DNA of 64,000 nt from an uncultured Pelagibacteraceae bacterium (GTDB taxonomy: Bacteria > Pseudomonadota > Alphaproteobacteria > Pelagibacterales > Pelagibacteraceae): contig CACILF010000004.1 in the NCBI GenBank assembly GCA_902587435.1, positions 1 to 64,000 on the forward strand, written 5' to 3'. A model generated the notes under the pieces. That model ran no database searches. It saw only the letters and a program-made list of their open reading frames with translations, and was not told the origin of the DNA. Made by a program: the position numbers and the translations under genes. Below, piece after piece: positions 46,301 through 55,031 of the stretch (the first letter of the stretch is position 1; each line of letters opens with the position of its first letter).

Positions 46301-47077
46301 ATGCCTTTAAAATTTACAATTCTTGGATGTGGAAGTTCCATGGGTGTTCCAAGACCAGATGGAAATTTTGGTAAATGCAATCCTAAAAACTTTAAAAATT
46401 ATAGAACTAGATGCTCAGCGTTTCTGCAAACAAAAACTGATAATATTTTGATAGATACATCGCCAGATTTAAGATCGCAGTTAATTAACAATAAAATAAA
46501 TCGAATAGATAAAATTTTATATTCACACTTACATGCAGATCAAACACATGGAATAAATGATTTAAGGGTTTTTTATATTAAAAATAAAAAACCTCTACCA
46601 GTATTTGCTGATAAAAAAACTAGAAAATATTTAATTAATACATTCTTATATTGTTTTAAAAACTCTAATAAGGAATATCCAGCGATATTGAAAATGAATT
46701 TAGTAAAAGATAAATTTTTAATCAGAGATGGATCAAAAAAAGTTACAATTAAAACAATAGAAGTAGAACATGGAAAAGTTAATAGTATTTGCTATATTTT
46801 TAATAAGAAATTAGCCTATATTAGTGATGTTAGTAAAATTCATAAAAAAGACTATAAATTTTTTAAAAAATTAAAATATTTAGTAATAGATTGTCTTTGG
46901 TATAAAAAACATCCATCGCATTTAAATTTGGAACAATCTTTAAAATTAATTAGAGAGTTTTCACCCAATAAAGCAATACTTACGAACCTACATTCAGAAT
47001 TAGATTATAATTTACTTAAAAAAAAATTACCTAAAAATATAATTCCAGCATATGATGGTTTAAAACTATATTTTTAA
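46301..47077 (+). CDS. MBL-fold hydrolase (PhnP-like)
   Basis: Metallo-beta-lactamase fold phosphodiesterase family, 258 aa. It opens ILGCGSSMGVPRPDGNFGKC, then ILIDTSPDLRSQL and YSHLHADQTHGINDLR. The metal motif reads HxHADQ where PhnP-type enzymes usually have HxHADH; I believe Gln is common in the alphaproteobacterial members downstream of tatD. AYISDVS and TNLHSELDY provide later ligands. Substrate unknown. Its end overlaps convergent gpx by 12 bases. Confidence 0.85.
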   Translation: MPLKFTILGCGSSMGVPRPDGNFGKCNPKNFKNYRTRCSAFLQTKTDNILIDTSPDLRSQLINNKINRIDKILYSHLHADQTHGINDLRVFYIKNKKPLPVFADKKTRKYLINTFLYCFKNSNKEYPAILKMNLVKDKFLIRDGSKKVTIKTIEVEHGKVNSICYIFNKKLAYISDVSKIHKKDYKFFKKLKYLVIDCLWYKKHPSHLNLEQSLKLIREFSPNKAILTNLHSELDYNLLKKKLPKNIIPAYDGLKLYF

Positions 47078-47617
47078 TAATTTCTCAATTTTAGATACAA
47101 TTTTATTAGATGTTGGTTTAGTAAATGATGAGAAAGTATCTTCGATTTTACCTTCTTTATTAATTAAAATTTTATAAAAATTCCATTTTGGTACAGCAGA
47201 TTTGCCGTAATTCTTTTTTGCCCATTTAAATATTTCATGAGCGTTATCTCCCTTAACATCTGTTATTGTAGACATCGGGAAATTAATATTAAAATTAACC
47301 TCACAAAATTCTTTAACTTCTTTGTTGTCTTTTTTCTCTTGATTAAATGAGTTTGATGGTATTCCTAAAACAATAAGTCCGTCTTTTTTGTATTGATCCC
47401 ATAACTTTTGTAAATCATCATATTGTTTAGTGAAACCACAGTAACTGGCAGTATTTACTAAAAGTACTACCTTATTCTTATAATCTTGAAAATCTATCTT
47501 TTCACCAATAATATTATCAATTTTAAAGTCAAAAAAAACTTTATCATAATTTGCAAGTGCTTGATTTTTAAAAAAAAACATCATAACTGTAATTACAATT
47601 AATATTAATTTTCTCAT
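47066..47617 (-). CDS. Glutathione peroxidase family protein, exported
   Basis: 183 aa thioredoxin-fold thiol peroxidase with a signal peptide (residues 1-22, ending ALA), so probably periplasmic. The peroxidatic Cys60 is in NTASYCGFT and the tryptophan is in VPKWNFYKILI. The usual catalytic Gln region (CNQFGxQEP) reads SNSFNQEKK, so the triad Gln is replaced by Ser. Likely uses thioredoxin-type reductants, if active. Convergent with the MBL gene. Confidence 0.87.
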   Translation of the reverse strand: MRKLILIVITVMMFFFKNQALANYDKVFFDFKIDNIIGEKIDFQDYKNKVVLLVNTASYCGFTKQYDDLQKLWDQYKKDGLIVLGIPSNSFNQEKKDNKEVKEFCEVNFNINFPMSTITDVKGDNAHEIFKWAKKNYGKSAVPKWNFYKILINKEGKIEDTFSSFTKPTSNKIVSKIEKLLKI

Positions 47618-47626
47618 TTCAATTAT

Positions 47627-48799
47627 TTATTTGTTTGGCGTAAGTAATATCAAAAAGTATCCAAACAAAGTGGATAATAATGACCCAGTTAAAACACCTA
47701 TTTTAACACCATCCATATATTGCATGCTTTCAGCGAAAGCTAAATTTCCAACAAATAAACTCATCGTAAAACCAATACCAGTTAAAATTCCTACACCATA
47801 AAAGTTGTACCAATTAGAGTTATTAGGCAATTGTGCAATTTTTAATTTTATTGAAATATATGAAAAAGCAAAGACTCCTAACTGTTTTCCAAGAAACAAA
47901 CCTAACACTATTCCAAGAGGTACTTTGTCTAATAATGATGAAAAAGATAAACCTTCAAGAGATACGCCTGCATTTGCAAAAGCAAATAATGGCATTATTC
48001 CAAAAGCAACATATGGACTTATTGCATGTTCAACTTTAATTAATAATGAAAAATCTCTTTCTTTTTTTCTATGCGGTATTGTTATTGCCAATAGGACGCC
48101 TGCTATAGTTGCATGAATACCTGAGTTATGAGTAAAATCCCATAAGAAAAGGCCTATTAATAAATATGGAAGAAATTTTTTAATATTAAACTTATTTATT
48201 ATTAACAAAATTATAAATGCCAATAACATTAGTGAAAGATATTTAATGCTCAGATCACCTGAATAAAATAATGCAATAATCACAATTGCTCCAAGGTCAT
48301 CTATTATAGCTAATGCAGTTAAGAAAACTTTTAAAGACAAAGGTACTCTTTTTCCAAGCAACGAAAGTACACCAAGAGAAAATGCTATATCAGTAGCTGA
48401 TGGTATGGCCCACCCATTTAAAGTTTCGCTATTGCCTAAATTTATATAAATATAAATTAATGCAGGGATTAACATTCCACCAACAGCAGCAATTATGGGC
48501 AATGAAGCTTGCTTTATATCTGAAAGTTCACCTTGGATAAATTCTCTTTTAATTTCTAATGTGACAAAGAAAAAAAATATTGCCATTAAAGCATCGTTTA
48601 TCCAATGAAGAACAGAGAGTTTCAATCCGAATTCGTTTATTCCTATAAATAGATACTTGTCTAAAGTAGCAAAATATAAAGTAGAAAAATTTGAATTACT
48701 TATAATGAGTGCAATTATTGCCGAAAATAGCAATACTAAACCACTTGCAGCTTCTAATTTAAAAAACCATTTAAATGGAGACGATAAATATTTTAACAT
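47627..48799 (-). CDS. nhaA: Na+/H+ antiporter NhaA
   Basis: 390 aa with about twelve spans: WINDALMAIFFFFVTLEIKREF, the ATDIAFSLGVLSLLG helix, ALAIIDDLGAIVIIALFY with the paired Asp ion site, and GIGFTMSLFVGNLAF near the end. Exchanges Na+ for H+ at the inner membrane, fitting a marine lifestyle. Leftward, three bases from the zinc-ribbon gene. Confidence 0.95.
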   Translation of the reverse strand: MLKYLSSPFKWFFKLEAASGLVLLFSAIIALIISNSNFSTLYFATLDKYLFIGINEFGLKLSVLHWINDALMAIFFFFVTLEIKREFIQGELSDIKQASLPIIAAVGGMLIPALIYIYINLGNSETLNGWAIPSATDIAFSLGVLSLLGKRVPLSLKVFLTALAIIDDLGAIVIIALFYSGDLSIKYLSLMLLAFIILLIINKFNIKKFLPYLLIGLFLWDFTHNSGIHATIAGVLLAITIPHRKKERDFSLLIKVEHAISPYVAFGIMPLFAFANAGVSLEGLSFSSLLDKVPLGIVLGLFLGKQLGVFAFSYISIKLKIAQLPNNSNWYNFYGVGILTGIGFTMSLFVGNLAFAESMQYMDGVKIGVLTGSLLSTLFGYFLILLTPNK

Positions 48800-48802
48800 A
48801 CT

Positions 48803-49249
48803 TTATTGAATTAAATCTATTATGAAAAGTTTCACATCTTCAATTGATTGATACAAATTATCTAGCAAAAAATTAATATTTGGAAATATAGATGTCAATG
48901 GATTTTTAAAAGTATCCAAAACAATTATTAATGCAGCAATAGATATAATTATTACTAATATTATGTTTAAATAATTAATATTTTTTTTATCTTTTTTTTT
49001 TATAGATGGGGTCTTATCAATTTTAACATTTGTTGGATTACTAATTAAATTTTCTGATGTTTGCTTTTCGATATCTGAAATTTTTTTTTGTACAATTTCA
49101 ATTTCTTTTTCAGTTTTTTTTTCTATTATATTAACTTTAAAAAACCATTGACGATCACAACTGCCACATTGAAGCATTCTACCTTCTAAGGGTATGAATT
49201 TTTGATCAATCTCAAAATTTTTTTTACCACATGGGCAAGCAATTATCAT
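48803..49249 (-). CDS. MJ0042-type zinc-ribbon membrane protein
   Basis: 148 aa. An N-terminal zinc ribbon with Cys5/Cys7 and Cys28/Cys31 (IIACPCGKKNFEID ... MLQCGSCDRQWFFKV), a charged linker rich in Lys/Glu, and one hydrophobic span at about 94-113 (NIILVIIISIAALIIVL). The ribbon matches MJ0042-family proteins of alphaproteobacteria, whose function is not established. Upstream of nhaA on the same strand with only three bases between. Confidence 0.78.
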   Translation of the reverse strand: MIIACPCGKKNFEIDQKFIPLEGRMLQCGSCDRQWFFKVNIIEKKTEKEIEIVQKKISDIEKQTSENLISNPTNVKIDKTPSIKKKDKKNINYLNIILVIIISIAALIIVLDTFKNPLTSIFPNINFLLDNLYQSIEDVKLFIIDLIQ

Positions 49250-49306
49250 GATTTCTTATATATCAGATTCCTATTAAATTTCTTCATTTTTGCTAATATT
49301 TATCCT

Positions 49307-49334
49307 TTGAAATTAGCTTTAACTACTGTATTAG
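49307..49334 (+). promoter_or_regulatory. Promoter of tRNA-Pro
   Basis: TTGAAA (49307-49312), a 16-base spacer, TATTAG (49329-49334). Initiation would fall a few bases before the tRNA 5' end at 49344. It probably also serves the downstream complex I gene, which has no room for its own promoter. Confidence 0.6.
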
Positions 49335-49343
49335 TTACCCATT

Positions 49344-49420
<77 letters not shown>

Positions 49421-49423
49421 TTT

Positions 49424-49702
49424 ATGAAAAAAGCAAAAATATATAAGCCGTCAAAAACAGCTATGCAGTCAGGTTTAAAGAAATTTGATAAATGGATAAT
49501 TGAATTTATAACAAAAAAACCTGGCATTAACCCTTTAATGGGATGGGAAAGTTCTTCAGATACATATTCAGAACTAAATCTTGAATTTAAAACAAAAGAA
49601 CTTGCTATTGAATATGCAAAAAAAAATAAAATTGACTATGAGTTAATTGAACCTAAAAATAGAAAAATTAATAAAAAATCTTACGCAGACAATTTTAAAT
49701 AA
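49424..49702 (+). CDS. Complex I accessory subunit, NDUFS4-like
   Basis: 92 aa of the ETC complex I subunit conserved region family: [41 protein letters not shown] and [25 protein letters not shown]. This is the alphaproteobacterial homologue of mitochondrial NDUFS4 (18-kDa subunit) of NADH dehydrogenase. Its ATG is three bases after tRNA-Pro, with no ribosome-binding site, so a processed transcript would be almost leaderless. Overlaps the next gene by one base. Confidence 0.9.
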   Translation: MKKAKIYKPSKTAMQSGLKKFDKWIIEFITKKPGINPLMGWESSSDTYSELNLEFKTKELAIEYAKKNKIDYELIEPKNRKINKKSYADNFK

Positions 49703-50700
49703 TGTTTAAATTTTTTAATTCAAGAAAATGGTTTTTGTGGGCTTGGATAGGCTCGTTTATTATTCTTTCATCACTTTGGGTTCAGGTTGTAATAGATGTG
49801 AAAATAAATGAATGGTTTGGTGTATTTTATGACATGATTCAAAAAGCACTTGCGGAACCAAACGCTGTTTCAATTGAAGAATACTTTGCAAGTTTGTTTT
49901 CATTTATTACATTGGCAGGTATGTATATTGCTGTTTACGTAGCAATTAGTTTCTTTACAGCGCATTTTTTATTTAGATGGAGAACATCAATGGTTGAGTG
50001 GTACCATTCTGTTTATGACAAAGCTCGAAAAATAGAAGGTGCATCGCAGAGGGTTCAGGAAGATACAATTAAATTCACAAGAATAATGGAAGGATTAGGT
50101 ACTAGTTTAATAGAATCTGTAATGATTTTGATCCAATTTGTTCCTATATTATTTGGCTTAAGTATAGGCATTCCTATATTCTTTTTTGGTGACTGGGAAT
50201 ACGGTTTAATAGTAGGTGCCTTGATTTGGACTATTGGTGGAACTGTTTTTTTAATTGTACTTGGTTTGATATTAAGACTGGTTGGTGTTGAGTATGATTT
50301 GCAAAAGCAAGAGGCTGCATATAGAAAAATCCTTGTAATTGCAGAAGACAATGAAACTGTAAGGCCAAAAAGAATTGACGAATTATTTGATGATGTACGT
50401 AAAATTCATTATTTAAGTTATTTAAGATATCTATATTTTAATATTGGACGAATTGCATACTTACAAGCAAATGTTTTATCTGCATACGTTTTTTTAGCTC
50501 CAGCCATTGTAGCGGGTGTAGTTACGCTAGGAGTTATGCAACAAATTATAAGAGCATTTGGAAGAGTTGAAGGATCTATGCAATATTTATTAAAAGCTTG
50601 GCCTACTATTATAGAACTTGCAAGTGTATATAAACGTTTAAGAGAATTTGAAGATAAACTAAAATCATCTAAAGAAGATGTAACTATTGAATCAAAATAG
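49702..50700 (+). CDS. SbmA/BacA-like peptide transporter
   Basis: 332 aa with about six to eight hydrophobic segments. FFNSRKWFLWAWIGSFIILSSLWVQVVIDVKINEWFGVFYDMIQ and FTAHFLFRWRTSMVEWYHSVYDKARKIEGASQRVQEDTIKF resemble SbmA/BacA, inner-membrane proton-driven importers of peptides, which share a fold with ABC exporters but lack the ATPase domain. It is shorter than the roughly 400-residue classical members. The natural substrate here is unknown. One-base overlap with the complex I gene. Confidence 0.85.
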   Translation: MFKFFNSRKWFLWAWIGSFIILSSLWVQVVIDVKINEWFGVFYDMIQKALAEPNAVSIEEYFASLFSFITLAGMYIAVYVAISFFTAHFLFRWRTSMVEWYHSVYDKARKIEGASQRVQEDTIKFTRIMEGLGTSLIESVMILIQFVPILFGLSIGIPIFFFGDWEYGLIVGALIWTIGGTVFLIVLGLILRLVGVEYDLQKQEAAYRKILVIAEDNETVRPKRIDELFDDVRKIHYLSYLRYLYFNIGRIAYLQANVLSAYVFLAPAIVAGVVTLGVMQQIIRAFGRVEGSMQYLLKAWPTIIELASVYKRLREFEDKLKSSKEDVTIESK

Positions 50701-50703
50701 TTT

Positions 50704-51648
50704 ATGATATTTAAAAAAGATTTTTTAGATAAAATAACTAATATTACATCAAATGCAGCAATTGCATGTTATCCACATTTAGGAAAAAAAGATAAAGTAT
50801 TAATAGACAAGGCCGCCACAGATGAAATGAGAAAAAATCTTAATCAATTAGATATAGATGGAAAAGTAGTAATAGGTGAGGGTGAACTAGATGAAGCCCC
50901 AATGTTATATATAGGCGAAAAATTAGGTACAGGTGAGGGACCTAGCATTGACATTGCAGTTGATCCACTTGAAGGAACAAATTTTGCAGCAAATAATTTA
51001 CCTGGTGCACTTTCAGTACTAGCTATAAGTGATAAAGGAAATTTGTTTAACGCACCTGAAACTTATATGGATAAGTTAGCTGTTAGTAACGATGTTCCTT
51101 CGGATGCTACAGATTTAGATTTTCCAATAGAAAAGAATATAAAAAATATTGCTGATTGCAAAAATAAAGGTTTAAATGAAATTACAGCTTGTATTCTTGA
51201 AAGACCTAGGCACAAAGAAATAATTGATAAATTAAAAACATTAAATGTTAAATTAAAGTTGATATCCGATGGGGATGTAGCTGGTGCACTTTTGGTTACC
51301 GACAAGAAATACAATATTGATATATTTTTAGGAATAGGAGGGGGGCCAGAAGGAGTTTTAGCAGCATCAGCATTAGATGCATTTAATTGTAAATTTCAGG
51401 GAAGATTTTTGTTTAAAACAGATGATGAAATTCAAAGAGCAAAAAAAATGGGTATAAAAGATTTAAATAAAAAATATGATTTGAATGAAATTGTTAGAGG
51501 AGATTCTATTTTCTGCGCTACTGGTATTACATCTGGTGATCTTGTTAATGGAATAAAAATAGAGAATGACAAGTTTATTACAGAAACTTTAGTTACTCAT
51601 AAAAACTCTACAATTAATATTGTAAAAAAAGAGATACCAATTACTTGA
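50704..51648 (+). CDS. glpX: Fructose-1,6-bisphosphatase class II
   Basis: Gluconeogenic phosphatase, 314 aa. Li-sensitive phosphatase motifs: VIGEGELDEAPMLYIGEKLG, DIAVDPLEGTN (metal-binding DPLEGT), LISDGDVAGAL, IGGGPEGVLAASAL and the C-terminal FCATGITSGDLVNG. Three bases after the BacA-like gene. tRNA-Glu follows downstream. Confidence 0.94.
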   Translation: MIFKKDFLDKITNITSNAAIACYPHLGKKDKVLIDKAATDEMRKNLNQLDIDGKVVIGEGELDEAPMLYIGEKLGTGEGPSIDIAVDPLEGTNFAANNLPGALSVLAISDKGNLFNAPETYMDKLAVSNDVPSDATDLDFPIEKNIKNIADCKNKGLNEITACILERPRHKEIIDKLKTLNVKLKLISDGDVAGALLVTDKKYNIDIFLGIGGGPEGVLAASALDAFNCKFQGRFLFKTDDEIQRAKKMGIKDLNKKYDLNEIVRGDSIFCATGITSGDLVNGIKIENDKFITETLVTHKNSTINIVKKEIPIT

Positions 51649-51673
51649 TTAATTATATTAATTGCAATAAAAG
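51645..51673 (+). promoter_or_regulatory. Putative promoter of tRNA-Glu
   Basis: TTGATT (51645-51650), a 17-base spacer and TAAAAG (51668-51673) in the gap after glpX. Initiation would fall just before the tRNA at 51684. Moderate match only. Confidence 0.45.
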
Positions 51674-51683
51674 ATCAAAATTC

Positions 51684-51758
51684 GGTCCCTTCGTCTATCG
51701 GTTAGGACACGTGGTTTTCATCCTCGAAAGAGGGGTTCGATTCCCCTAGGGACCGCCA
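51684..51758 (+). tRNA. tRNA-Glu (anticodon TTC)
   Basis: 75 bases with encoded CCA. The acceptor GGTCCCT pairs with AGGGACC, the T arm is AGGGG-TTCGATT-CCCCT and the anticodon loop is TTTTCAT. The anticodon stem CGTGG/CCTCG has a T-T mismatch at its central pair. The discriminator is G, as in other bacterial tRNA-Glu. The next gene starts six bases after the CCA. Confidence 0.95.
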
Positions 51759-51764
51759 AATTTC

Positions 51765-52010
51765 ATGTATTTTGTTTATCTATTGGTCACAAAAATCAAA
51801 AATAAGACAATTTCTTATGTAGGATACGCAAAGGATATTAAGAAAAGATTAAAATTACACAATAATTCAAAAGGAGCAAAATTTACAAGAGGAAGAAAAT
51901 GGAAATTAGCGTACTATAAAAAATATGATAATAAAATTTTAGCAATGAAAGAAGAATACAAGTTAAAAAAAAATTATAAATTAAGAAACAAAATTAAAAG
52001 GGAATTGTAA
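51765..52010 (+). CDS. Stand-alone GIY-YIG domain protein
   Basis: 81 aa, the UvrC-like single-domain family (UPF0213 type): VYLLVTKIKNKTISYVGYAKDIKKRLKLHN, then GAKFTRGRKWKLAYYKKY and an AMKEEYKLKK helix with the catalytic-type Glu. The GIY part is altered to VYL and the YIG to YVG, as in many of these small proteins. Nuclease activity is possible but unproven. It begins six bases after tRNA-Glu with no ribosome-binding site and opens the accessory-looking segment. Confidence 0.85.
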   Translation: MYFVYLLVTKIKNKTISYVGYAKDIKKRLKLHNNSKGAKFTRGRKWKLAYYKKYDNKILAMKEEYKLKKNYKLRNKIKREL

Positions 52011-52011
52011 G

Positions 52012-54141
52012 TTGAAAATTTCTATATTATTACCTTTGAAAGAAAATTTCTCACCAAAATATCCTGGTGCAGTTTCATTATTTATAAATGATACATTAAA
52101 ACTTAGTAAATATAAAAAAAAAACAATTGTTTATGGAAGTACATATTTTAAAGAGAAATTTAAATTAAACTATAAAAATATTAATATTAAAAAAAGTATA
52201 TTTAAAAGTCAAAATAGATCTTATGCTGAAGAATTTGCAAATTTAGAAAAAAAAAGAAAATCTGATTTAATTGAAATACATAATAGACCAATATATTTAA
52301 GCTATTTGATAAAATCTTTAGAAAAAAGAAATTACATACTTTATTTCCACAATGATCCACTAACAATGAGTGGATCAAGAAGTTTATCTGAGAGAATTTT
52401 TTTGTTAAAAAATTGCTTTAAAATTGTATTTAATAGTAATTGGTCTAAGAGAAAGTTTCTTGAAGGTATGAAAAATGACCACATCAATAGTGAAAAATTA
52501 ATTGTAATTAATCAATCAGCTAAAAAAAGCAAAGTTAATTTAAATTCAAAAAAAAATATAATTACATTCGTAGGTAAACTAAATAGATCAAAAGGTTATG
52601 ATATTTTTGGAGATTCTATTATTAAAATTTTAAATAAGCATAAAAATTGGTCATCAATAGTAGTGGGCGATGAACCAAGGGACAAATTGCAATTTAATCA
52701 TGAAAAATTAAATAATTTAGGATTTTTAAAACATCACGAAGTACTTAATATTTACAAAAAAACTTCTATTGCAGTTATATGTTCAAGATGGGAAGAGCCT
52801 TTTGGCAGAACTAGTCTAGAGGCTTCCGCCAATGGTTGTGCTGTGATTATAAGTGACAGAGGTGGTTTGAAGGAAACAATTACTAATGGTGTAATTCTTA
52901 AAAAGTTAGATCAAAGTAATCTATATAATGAAATAGAAAATTTAATTAAAAATAATAAAAAGAGAATAAATTTACAAAAGTTATCACTTAAGAATTTTTA
53001 TTTAACTCATTCATACGTTTCTAAATTAATCGATAATATAAGAGATCAAAAATTTAGATTAATTAAAAAGTTTAACATTAAAAAAAATGTTTCTTTAAGA
53101 ATTTTGCATGTAACTAATTTTAATGAGCGTCATGATGGTAGACTGTACTTTAACACTGGAAGAAGAATTAATAATGGTTTCATAAGACAAGGAAATAGTG
53201 TCTTAGAATTTAGTGATAGAGATATACAAAAAAATTATAAATCCTATTCAGATTTATCTGGATCTAAATCATTAAATGAAAAATTAAGAAAAACTTGTTA
53301 TAATTTTAAACCTGATCTTATAGTTTTAGGTCATGCAGATTTAATATCGCCTGATATGCTTGGTGTTCTAAAAGATGAGTATCCATTTCTAAGAATAGCA
53401 CAGTGGTTTCTTGATCCTCTTAATATAAAAGGTCCAGATTTTATTAGAAATAAAAAAAGAATTTTAGATAAATCTAAATTTCTTGATACTAACTTTATTA
53501 CCACTAGTCCCGAAGTTTTAAGTTTTTTACCAAAGAATGTTAAAAATTATTTTATACCTAATCCAACTGACCCATCTATAGAAACACTTAATAACTTTAA
53601 CAAAAATTGCTCAAATGATGTTTTTTTTGCTCTCAGTCATGGAGTACACAGAGGAAGTTTAAAATATAGAGGATCTGATGATAGAGAAAAATTTATTAAA
53701 AAATTAATAAATGTCTCAAAAAATATAAAATATGATATTTTTGGTCTTGATAATGTTCAGCCAATATGGGCTGATCAATATTTCAAAACAATTTCAAATT
53801 CAAAAATGGGTTTAAATTTAAGTAGAGGTTCACCAATAAAATACTATAGTAGCGATCGCATAACACAAATAGCTGGCAATGGATTAGTTACACTAATTGA
53901 TGAAAAAACTGGTTATAGAGATTTTTTCACTGATAAAGAAATGGTATTTTATTCTAGTATTAACGATTTAAGTGAAAAAATATCTAAAATAAGTAGAGAT
54001 GATCGATTGAGAAGATCAATTGGGAAAAAGGGTAAAACTAAATATATAAAATATTTCAATTCTAATTTAGTCGCAGATTTTATTATAAATAAAACTTTTG
54101 ATATCAATACAAAAACTAAATATTTGTGGCATGATAAATGA
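52012..54141 (+). CDS. Two-domain glycosyltransferase (GT4 plus CgeB-like)
   Basis: 709 aa. Residues about 1-350 form a GT4-type enzyme (FVGKLNRSKGYDIF at 186, VVGDEPRDK, SRWEEPFGRTSLEASANGCAVI with the Glu pair at 261-262). Residues about 363-700 form a second transferase-like module (RILHVTNFNERHDGRLYFNTGRR, IAQWFLDP, GSPIKYYSSDRITQIAGNGLVTL) of CgeB/DUF3880 character. No membrane span is seen. Start is TTG 52012, nine bases after AAGGGA and one base after the previous stop. Likely builds surface glycans; sugar specificity unknown. Confidence 0.85.
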   Translation: MKISILLPLKENFSPKYPGAVSLFINDTLKLSKYKKKTIVYGSTYFKEKFKLNYKNINIKKSIFKSQNRSYAEEFANLEKKRKSDLIEIHNRPIYLSYLIKSLEKRNYILYFHNDPLTMSGSRSLSERIFLLKNCFKIVFNSNWSKRKFLEGMKNDHINSEKLIVINQSAKKSKVNLNSKKNIITFVGKLNRSKGYDIFGDSIIKILNKHKNWSSIVVGDEPRDKLQFNHEKLNNLGFLKHHEVLNIYKKTSIAVICSRWEEPFGRTSLEASANGCAVIISDRGGLKETITNGVILKKLDQSNLYNEIENLIKNNKKRINLQKLSLKNFYLTHSYVSKLIDNIRDQKFRLIKKFNIKKNVSLRILHVTNFNERHDGRLYFNTGRRINNGFIRQGNSVLEFSDRDIQKNYKSYSDLSGSKSLNEKLRKTCYNFKPDLIVLGHADLISPDMLGVLKDEYPFLRIAQWFLDPLNIKGPDFIRNKKRILDKSKFLDTNFITTSPEVLSFLPKNVKNYFIPNPTDPSIETLNNFNKNCSNDVFFALSHGVHRGSLKYRGSDDREKFIKKLINVSKNIKYDIFGLDNVQPIWADQYFKTISNSKMGLNLSRGSPIKYYSSDRITQIAGNGLVTLIDEKTGYRDFFTDKEMVFYSSINDLSEKISKISRDDRLRRSIGKKGKTKYIKYFNSNLVADFIINKTFDINTKTKYLWHDK

Positions 54142-55031
54142 ACAAATATTTAATTTTTCGTACAGATAGAATAGGTGACTTTCTTCTAACTTTAATATTA
54201 ATTAAATCAATTAAGAGAAACGATCCTGACTGCAATATTACACTAATATCATCAGAAAAAAATTTAAAATATATTAATTCATTCAATATTATTGATAAAG
54301 TTTTTTTTTTAGAAAAAGGTTTTTTTAATAAAATTAAATTATTTTTTTCATTAAATAAGCATTTTTATAAATCTATAATTATTCACGATTCTAAAAGAAG
54401 ATCTAAAATTATTTCTTTTTATTTAAAATCAAAAAAAAAATATATATCCAATATCGCAAAATTTGATTCATATTTTGACGAAATCAAAAATATTTTAGAA
54501 TATTTAAGTTTTAATTTTGATTACAACGACTTAAATACATTGGAAAATAGAGAGATTTATTATTCTAATTTTGACAAAAAAGATTATATTTTATTTCATT
54601 TTGATGAAAAATGGATTTTTAATAAATATATTAAAAGTTACGAAAATATTGAACCTTCCGAACAACAACTTAAATCATTCTTGACTTCATTATCTTTAAA
54701 ATCAAATAAAAATGTTATTGTTACAACCGGAAATAATACGCCTGAAATTTTATCTAACATTTTTAAAAATAATTTTATTGATAATATCGATTTAATTGAA
54801 AATATTAATTTTACTGATCTTGAATCTATAATTAATAATTCATCTTTGTTAATTTCTTGTCATGGTGCTGTTTCTCACGTTGCTGCTGCAAAAAATATAA
54901 AACAAATTGATATTATCGATAAAAGTTATAATTATGAAAAATGGACGAAACATTTTAGAAATTATAAATCTATTAATAGAAAATCTTTTAATGAATTATC
55001 AATAGAAATTTTAAATCTTAATTTTATTTAA
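54138..55031 (+). CDS. GT9 (heptosyltransferase-like) glycosyltransferase
   Basis: 297 aa. MNKYLIFRTDRIGDFLLTLILIKSIKR is the classical GT9/ADP-heptose transferase N-terminus, and SLLISCHGAVSHVAAAKNIKQIDIID is the nucleotide-sugar site near the C-terminus. The middle is divergent and very Asn/Lys/Ile-rich. Overlaps the previous transferase by four bases, and its end overlaps the convergent recombinase by 21 bases. Role in lipopolysaccharide or capsule is inferred. Confidence 0.83.
   Translation: MNKYLIFRTDRIGDFLLTLILIKSIKRNDPDCNITLISSEKNLKYINSFNIIDKVFFLEKGFFNKIKLFFSLNKHFYKSIIIHDSKRRSKIISFYLKSKKKYISNIAKFDSYFDEIKNILEYLSFNFDYNDLNTLENREIYYSNFDKKDYILFHFDEKWIFNKYIKSYENIEPSEQQLKSFLTSLSLKSNKNVIVTTGNNTPEILSNIFKNNFIDNIDLIENINFTDLESIINNSSLLISCHGAVSHVAAAKNIKQIDIIDKSYNYEKWTKHFRNYKSINRKSFNELSIEILNLNFI

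Noticed and set aside
51684-51758. tRNA-Glu as the attachment site of an integrated element brought by the tyrosine recombinase
   Set aside because: I see no repeat of the tRNA 3' end (TTCCCCTAGGGACC) in the region up to 57.5 kb, and the recombinase is over 3 kb away without other phage or element genes.
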